Source of the DNA: an uncultured Pseudomonadota bacterium
Lineage (GTDB): Bacteria > Lernaellota > Lernaellaia > Lernaellales > Lernaellaceae
Assembly (NCBI GenBank): GCA_937967875.1
Contig: CALBTQ010000506.1
Coordinates: 1 to 10,008, forward strand
Length of the DNA: 10,008 nucleotides
Direction of reading: 5' to 3'
Below, in pieces: positions 6,339 through 10,008 of the stretch (the stretch's first letter is position 1; each line of letters begins with the position of its first letter). The position numbers and the translations under genes were made by a program. The notes beneath the pieces are model-generated. The model searched no databases, was not told the DNA's origin, and worked only from the letters and a program-made list of their open reading frames with translations.

Positions 6339-8007
6339 AGAACGGAGCCGGTTCGGGCTCCAGTTTTTTCGGCACCATGAATGCGATCCACAACGCGGCG
6401 AGCAGACCGCCGAACGCGCCCTGCAGCGCCGGAATCACATGCAGGCCGAAGGTCGACAACGCCAGCACCATTCCGGCGAACATGCCCGTGGCCAGGAAAC
6501 CGCCGACCTGCGTGAAGTACGGTTTGTCGCCCGGCGCGGCCAAACGGGCCATCAGCCGGATCGCCAGCAAGTTGATCGCGACGATCAATACAACGAAGCC
6601 GCCGAGCGCGCCGATGTTCGCCGTCAGCGCTTCGCCCGGCGCCGCGAAATTCACCAGGTTGAGAAATTTCATGTACACCGCCGCCAGCGGCGTCATCGCG
6701 GCCATCACGGTGAAGGTGTACGCGCCTTTGATGTAGCCGCTCTCCACGCGCATCTGCCCCTCGCCCATCATCCCGCCGCCGCCCAGCGGGCTCGGGCCGC
6801 AACTGGTGGTCGCGTTGATGATGTACGCGGCCATGACCACCGCCAGTTGCTCCCAGGTCAAAAAGCCGTAGGCGGCCGGGCCGAACAAAAACAGCACCGG
6901 CACCAGCGCGGCGGTGAGGATGCGGCTGCACGACAGTGGAATCATCGTCTGGATCTGCACGAAAATCGCCAACATGCCGGCCACGCCAAGCACGGGCACC
7001 TTCGCCAGCAGGCCCAGCACCTGGCCGAGCGCGTCGAAGCCATTGGTCGCCGCCAGTGCGCCCGCGGCCATGAACCCGGCGACCATCGCGCTGACCGGCA
7101 ATAGAATGATGCCCGCCATCAGCGCTTCGATTCCGGCGCGGCCGATGAGGATGATCGCGATCGCCGCGATAACCAGCACCGTTTGCACCGGCACTTTGCC
7201 GAAGGGCTGGAAGATGGCGACGATCAACGCGGCCACGAAAATCACCAGCGACGCGTAACCGGCCAACGGCGCTTGGGGCACGACGATCGCGTCGACCTCG
7301 CCCTCGCGCTTGTCGCGCAAGCTGCAACTGTCGGGGTACAACCGGCGGCTGATCATCTTGAGGAACAACGCGGTCAGCGCCGTGCCGATCATCAACGAAA
7401 ACGCCTGCGGCGCGCGCAGGATGCCGTCGGCCGCCGTCGGGAAATGGCTGCCCAGAAAGCCCTCGCCGATCTGGCCGACGCCGCCGATCGGACTCGGACC
7501 GCAGGAGCCGAAGGCGTTGCGCGCGAACGCGCCGATCAACACGATGAGCTGCGATTTGGTCAGCAGGTTCATCCCGCCTTCCGAGCCGAAGGCGAACAGC
7601 AGCGGCAGCAGCGCGGCGGCCATGATCCGGCCGCACGGCAGGCTGGTGATCATCGGGAAGTTGATCAGCACGACGAAGGTGCCGGCCAAGCCCAGCGGCG
7701 ATTTTTGCAGCTTGGCGATGAGCACCTTAAACGCCTCGAAGCCGCCCGAGGCGTTGAGCGCGCCGGCCAGAAACAACCCGGCCAGCAACGCGGTCACCGG
7801 ATGCAAAATGATGCCGCCCATCATTTCGTTGGGCAGCGTGAGAATCGCCGCCGCGCCCTCGGTAAAGCCTTTGACGATCGCGCCGATCGCCAGGCACACC
7901 AGCGTGACCAGCACCAGCACGGTCTGCACGGGCAGATTGATCTTGCGCAGCAAGGTCAGCACCATCGCCGCGAGGAAGATCGTCAAGGTGACGTAGCCCA
8001 GAATCAT
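6337..8007 (-). CDS. Two-repeat polytopic membrane protein, putative ion/organic-anion transporter
   Basis: A 556-residue, highly hydrophobic protein with roughly twelve or more membrane segments. It has two homologous direct halves, residues 25-184 and 272-418. Each half contains a PVQTVLV start, an IIL-x-PV segment followed by a G-A-L helix, a cysteine-arginine motif (PCGRIMAAALLP at 124-135; SCSRILTAALVP at 359-370), and a glycine-rich break with SCGPSP (168-173 and 402-407) followed by IGG or LGG and GEG. Duplicated halves with glycine/proline breaks in mid-helix are typical of secondary transporters of the ion transporter superfamily, where the breaks form substrate and Na+ sites; assignment to that superfamily is inference. 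A charged linker (about 219-242) joins the halves, and the C-terminus adds helices at about 465-490 and a hairpin at 501-546. The start ATG overlaps the upstream stop (ATGA). Location among redox subunits suggests it feeds substrate to, or is energised by, the redox complex. Confidence 0.75.
   Translation of the reverse strand: MILGYVTLTIFLAAMVLTLLRKINLPVQTVLVLVTLVCLAIGAIVKGFTEGAAAILTLPNEMMGGIILHPVTALLAGLFLAGALNASGGFEAFKVLIAKLQKSPLGLAGTFVVLINFPMITSLPCGRIMAAALLPLLFAFGSEGGMNLLTKSQLIVLIGAFARNAFGSCGPSPIGGVGQIGEGFLGSHFPTAADGILRAPQAFSLMIGTALTALFLKMISRRLYPDSCSLRDKREGEVDAIVVPQAPLAGYASLVIFVAALIVAIFQPFGKVPVQTVLVIAAIAIILIGRAGIEALMAGIILLPVSAMVAGFMAAGALAATNGFDALGQVLGLLAKVPVLGVAGMLAIFVQIQTMIPLSCSRILTAALVPVLFLFGPAAYGFLTWEQLAVVMAAYIINATTSCGPSPLGGGGMMGEGQMRVESGYIKGAYTFTVMAAMTPLAAVYMKFLNLVNFAAPGEALTANIGALGGFVVLIVAINLLAIRLMARLAAPGDKPYFTQVGGFLATGMFAGMVLALSTFGLHVIPALQGAFGGLLAALWIAFMVPKKLEPEPAPF
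6754..7194 (-). repeat. Second half-repeat of the transporter (protein level)
   Basis: Encodes residues 272-418, the partner of the repeat at 7456-7935. It keeps the cysteine in the C-S-R-I motif (C360, matching C125) and the cysteine in SCGPSP (C403, matching C169). The two copies run in the same order, that is, as direct repeats; whether they are inverted in membrane topology depends on the helix count between them, which I could not fix. Confidence 0.7.
7456..7935 (-). repeat. First half-repeat of the transporter (protein level)
   Basis: Encodes residues 25-184 of the two-repeat membrane protein. It aligns with residues 272-418 through PVQTVLV, the IIL-x-PV helix, the C-G/S-R-I motif and SCGPSP. 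The offset is 247 residues at the start and 234 to 235 later, so this copy carries about 13 extra residues (around 46-62). The similarity was seen in the protein, not tested at DNA level. Confidence 0.7.
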
Positions 8008-8324
8008 GCCTTATCCGTGCGACAGTCGCTCGCGCGCCACGCGGGCAGCGAGACGACGTAGTGGTCGTTTTGTTTGAGCAGAAGCACGCGGCTGCCGGGC
8101 CGCAAACCGCTTTGGCAGCGCACGCAGCCGCCGGCGACCGCGTCGACCTCGCGCCCGTTTTCCAGCCGCACGACCACGCGCGATTGCAGCAACGAAGCCA
8201 GCGGCAGCTCGTCGTCGCGCACGCACACGATCGTCCCGGCCAGCGAACGCCGTCCGCGCAGAATCTCCAGGGCGATCCAGCCGATCACCAGAAACGCGGC
8301 GGTGGCGTAGTACAACGCGTCCAT
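8004..8324 (-). CDS. Small membrane-anchored beta-rich protein with C-x2-C motif, unknown function
   Basis: A 106-residue protein starting at the ATG that overlaps the NHL stop (TGATG) and ending with a TGA that overlaps the transporter's ATG (ATGA); both overlaps support its reality. Residues 5-22 form one hydrophobic helix, followed by a basic turn (RGRR), so the rest probably lies in the cytoplasm. Residues 27-95 alternate short beta strands and turns (VVVRLENGREV, then GSRVLLLK, then HYVVSLP), like a small beta barrel. A cysteine pair C67-V-R-C70 sits in the middle of this domain; C34 and C101 are further cysteines. It could bind a metal or an iron-sulfur cluster, or form a disulfide if the topology is reversed. 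The overall layout recalls NfeD-type soluble domains, but I do not recognise the family. Translational coupling to the transporter makes an accessory role for it plausible. Confidence 0.75.
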   Translation of the reverse strand: MDALYYATAAFLVIGWIALEILRGRRSLAGTIVCVRDDELPLASLLQSRVVVRLENGREVDAVAGGCVRCQSGLRPGSRVLLLKQNDHYVVSLPAWRASDCRTDKA

Positions 8325-9250
8325 CAGAATCCGTCGATGATCCGCACCGCGCGCCCGCTCCTTTGCGCCACGGCGATCTTGCCGCCGAACCACGAGAGCC
8401 CGTGCGGATCGGTGATGCCGTCGCGCGCGGCGAGCACGCGTCCGGTGAGGTCGAGTTTCAAAAGACGATGATTGCCCGTATCGGCCAGCAGCAGCGTGTC
8501 GACGTTGATCGTCATCGCTTGCGGCCGCAACAAGCCGCGTCCGTCGGCCTGCGGCGCGACGATCCACTGCACGCGCCCTTCCATGTCCAACGCCACGATG
8601 CGCGCGTGCTTGCTGTCGAGCACGTACACGCGCCCGTAGGCGTCGGTGACCACCGCGGTCGGCTGACGCAGCGTGAAATCGAGCGCCCCCGGCGCCGGCG
8701 GTTGCGCATCGTCGCCCAGCACGCCGAAGGCGCGGTCGAGGCGGCGCGACGACCAGTCGTAGCGCTGCACGACGTGCCCGCGCGTGTTGGCCACCCAGAT
8801 CCAGCGGTCGCCGGCGAACACGCCGTTGGGTGCGGCGAGCTTGGCCGTGGCGATGCCCAGCGAACCCAGCGCGCCCGTCCATTCGCCGCGCCGGTTGAAG
8901 AGCGCGATGCGGCCGTTGTTGGTGTCGGCGACCAGCACCTCGCTGCCCGCCACCTGGATGCCGGTGGGAAAATTCAGACAACCGTCCTTGCTGCCGGGTT
9001 TGCCGAACACGTTTTTTGTCTGCCCGTTGGGGGCGAACACCAGCACGTGATAGGCGCCGGGATCGGTGACGTACAGGTCGCCGTTGTCGGCGTAGCACAC
9101 GCCCCACGGACCGACAAAATCGGCGTCAAGCTCGGCGTCGGCGGCTTTCGCGCGCAGGGGCAGACCGAGCGTCGCCGCGCCGGCCAGGGCCGCCGCGCTT
9201 TTAATAAACGTTCGCCGATTGGTATGTGGTTGCCGCGTAATCTTCTTCAT
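8324..9250 (-). CDS. Tat-exported six-bladed NHL-repeat beta-propeller protein
   Basis: A 308-residue protein, first gene of the operon. The N-terminus carries a twin-arginine signal (NRRTFIK at residues 11-17, a hydrophobic alanine-rich stretch to about 30, and a likely cleavage after AKA at 34-36), so it is folded in the cytoplasm and sent to the periplasm. The mature part shows six NHL-type blades, each starting with a P-x-G/A motif and containing a V-x-D/N strand: about residues 48-75, 95-122, 140-167, 196-225, 242-270 and 281-306. NHL propellers are usually binding scaffolds; no catalytic residues are evident and no haem or metal motif is seen. Tat export suggests a cofactor, tight fast folding or a Tat-exported partner, and the other Tat substrate of this operon is the molybdopterin-fold subunit. 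No strong Shine-Dalgarno precedes the ATG. Its TGA stop shares one base with the next gene's ATG. The specific function is unknown. Confidence 0.85.
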   Translation of the reverse strand: MKKITRQPHTNRRTFIKSAAALAGAATLGLPLRAKAADAELDADFVGPWGVCYADNGDLYVTDPGAYHVLVFAPNGQTKNVFGKPGSKDGCLNFPTGIQVAGSEVLVADTNNGRIALFNRRGEWTGALGSLGIATAKLAAPNGVFAGDRWIWVANTRGHVVQRYDWSSRRLDRAFGVLGDDAQPPAPGALDFTLRQPTAVVTDAYGRVYVLDSKHARIVALDMEGRVQWIVAPQADGRGLLRPQAMTINVDTLLLADTGNHRLLKLDLTGRVLAARDGITDPHGLSWFGGKIAVAQRSGRAVRIIDGF

Positions 9251-9258
9251 TTTTCGCT

Positions 9259-9297
9259 AAAAAAAATCGACCGACCGCTCCCAGGTTCGACCGTCGG
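9259..9297 (-). terminator. Possible leader stem-loop with U8 tract (attenuator-like)
   Basis: Just at the predicted transcript start the minus strand reads CCGAC (9293-9297), and 17 bases later GTCGG (9271-9275), able to form a 5-bp stem with a possible 2-bp inner extension. Four bases further comes a run of eight T (9259-9266), ending nine bases before the ATG of the NHL gene. The order stem then U-run resembles an intrinsic terminator placed in the leader, but the stem is short and the loop long. The alternative is a simple AT-rich, unstructured ribosome-loading site, which would suit a gene without a clear Shine-Dalgarno sequence. Confidence 0.25.
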
Positions 9298-9301
9298 CGC
9301 G

Positions 9302-9330
9302 ATGGTACACTCCCCCCCGAGCGCCGTCAA
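9302..9330 (-). promoter_or_regulatory. Sigma-70-like promoter for the ten-gene operon
   Basis: On the minus strand a -35 box TTGACG (9325-9330) is followed after exactly 17 bases by a -10 box TACCAT (9302-9307). The -35 matches consensus in five of six positions, the -10 in four of six including the key first, second and last bases. It lies between the stop of the NFACT gene and the first gene of the operon, in the right orientation, and predicts a transcript start near 9295 and a leader of about 45 bases. Spacer GC is very high and contains a run of seven G, which may weaken or regulate the promoter. No operator palindrome was recognised. Confidence 0.65.
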
Positions 9331-9342
9331 TGATTTTCCCCC

Positions 9343-10008
9343 TCATTCGCGGCTTTGGTACAGGCGCTCGACCCGCGCATCGTCCAGCCGGATGAAAATC
9401 GATTTGGTCGATCCGGCCAGCACCTTGCCCGGCGGCGCGCCCTTGGGCTTGCGGATGTGCTTGCGCCGCGTGTACATCACCGTACCGTCGCCCGCCGATT
9501 TACGCGAGCTGTGCAGCAACGCCAATGAAGCGGCGTCCAGCAACGTTTCGCTGGTAAGTTCGCCGCCGGACGGCAGACGCACGACCACGTGGCTGCCCGG
9601 CGCGCCCTCGACGTGCAGCCAGTAATCGTTGCCGCGCGCCAGGCGGAAGGTCAGTTCGTCGTTCTCGCGATCGTTGCGCCCCACATAGATCTTCGCCCCG
9701 TCGCGCGCGGTGAAGGGCCGCACGCCGCCCTGCTCTTCCGGTTTCTTTTTGCGCACCGGCGCGGCCTGCGGTGCGCTCGCCTTCACGCCGAGGCTGCGCA
9801 CACGCTCGACCAGCGCGGCCAGTTCGTCGTCGGTCGGCTCCTGCGCCAACGCGGCGGCGATTTCGTCCAGCGCGTCGTGCTTGGTCTGCATCTCCGTCAG
9901 GCGTTCCTGCAAGGCTTCGACCTTGCGCCGGGTGCGCCGGGCCAGTTTGAACTTGCGGTCGGCGTTATCCTGCGGCGAGTGCGCCGGATCGAGCTCGACG
10001 GTCACGGT
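9343..10008 (-). CDS. NFACT/RqcH-family protein, C-terminal part (cut by window edge)
   Basis: Only the C-terminal 221 codons are present; the frame is open through the right edge, so an internal GTG at 10003-10005 should not be taken as the start. The visible part begins with the end of the NFACT-N region (VELDP, then a basic segment), passes through a charged coiled coil (about residues 15-65), a short basic linker (RKKK), and then a clear NFACT-R (DUF814) domain. The domain shows VGRNDREND, DYWLH, GSHVVV, and a later MYTRRKHIRKPKG block, all typical of the family. Family members include bacterial RqcH, which binds stalled large ribosomal subunits and adds C-terminal alanine tails; the residues that decide that activity lie in the missing N-terminal domain. 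It is separated by 92 bases and a promoter from the operon that follows, so it is probably functionally unrelated. Stop is TGA. Confidence 0.9.
   Translation of the reverse strand, partial: TVTVELDPAHSPQDNADRKFKLARRTRRKVEALQERLTEMQTKHDALDEIAAALAQEPTDDELAALVERVRSLGVKASAPQAAPVRKKKPEEQGGVRPFTARDGAKIYVGRNDRENDELTFRLARGNDYWLHVEGAPGSHVVVRLPSGGELTSETLLDAASLALLHSSRKSAGDGTVMYTRRKHIRKPKGAPPGKVLAGSTKSIFIRLDDARVERLYQSRE

Noticed and set aside
6173..7636. 487-codon minus-strand frame overlapping the transporter
   Set aside because: It is the out-of-frame shadow of the transporter, rich in Arg and Gly. Only its last 50 codons, from the ATG at 6325 with a strong ribosome binding site, are a real gene.
8004..9107. 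367-codon frame spanning the NHL gene and the small protein
   Set aside because: Only the last 106 codons, from the ATG at 8322-8324, look like protein; the upstream part is the shadow of the NHL propeller gene, and the TGATG junction supports two separate genes.

Overview
The window is a high-GC stretch of bacterial chromosome in which every supported gene lies on the minus strand. Read in the direction of transcription (from high to low coordinates), it holds the 3' end of an NFACT/RqcH-type gene (9343-10008), a 92-base gap with a good sigma-70-like promoter (9302-9330), and then ten tightly packed genes running to position 67. Tat signals, many iron-sulfur clusters and a seven-haem cytochrome c point to a Gram-negative, probably anaerobic or facultative respirer. 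Gene style and content resemble Deltaproteobacteria in the old sense or related uncultured phyla, but no taxonomic marker is present and this placement is a guess.

The ten genes, in transcription order, are: a Tat-exported six-bladed NHL propeller (8324-9250); a 106-residue membrane-anchored beta-rich protein with a C-x2-C pair (8004-8324); a 556-residue transporter-like membrane protein made of two homologous halves (6337-8007); a 50-residue two-helix membrane protein (6173-6325); an HdrC-like dicluster ferredoxin (5607-6164); a membrane FMN_bind-fold/ferredoxin fusion (4588-5610); a four-cluster DmsB/PsrB/QrcC-type ferredoxin (3993-4595); an NrfD/PsrC-type quinone-site membrane subunit (3084-3992); a Tat-exported molybdopterin-oxidoreductase-family subunit (993-3074); and a membrane-anchored seven-haem cytochrome c with a NapC/NirT-like start (67-996). 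Junctions are overlaps or gaps of 11 bases or fewer, so this is almost certainly one transcription unit with translational coupling. Three genes (5607-6164, 3993-4595, 993-3074) start with GTG behind strong Shine-Dalgarno sequences.

The last four genes form a recognisable module like Qrc, alternative complex III or polysulfide reductase: periplasmic haem and molybdopterin-fold subunits, a four-cluster ferredoxin wire and an NrfD quinone subunit. The genes upstream add a flavin-fold/ferredoxin module reminiscent of NosR or RnfG, an HdrC-like ferredoxin, and a two-repeat transporter with a small satellite protein. I infer a composite membrane redox complex that exchanges electrons between the quinone pool, periplasmic haems and cytoplasmic carriers, perhaps coupled to ion or solute movement. 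Several parts have lost or altered the expected cofactor signature: no evident Mo-ligand Cys/Sec/Ser, no flavinylation (S/T)GA(T/S) motif, and unusual cluster spacing. The 50-residue protein looks like a free copy of the C-terminal helical hairpin of the transporter beside it. I do not recognise this whole gene set as a named system.

The plus strand holds only long open frames that mirror the minus-strand genes. No RNA genes, CRISPR arrays, insertion sequences or gene-free stretches over 300 bases were seen.
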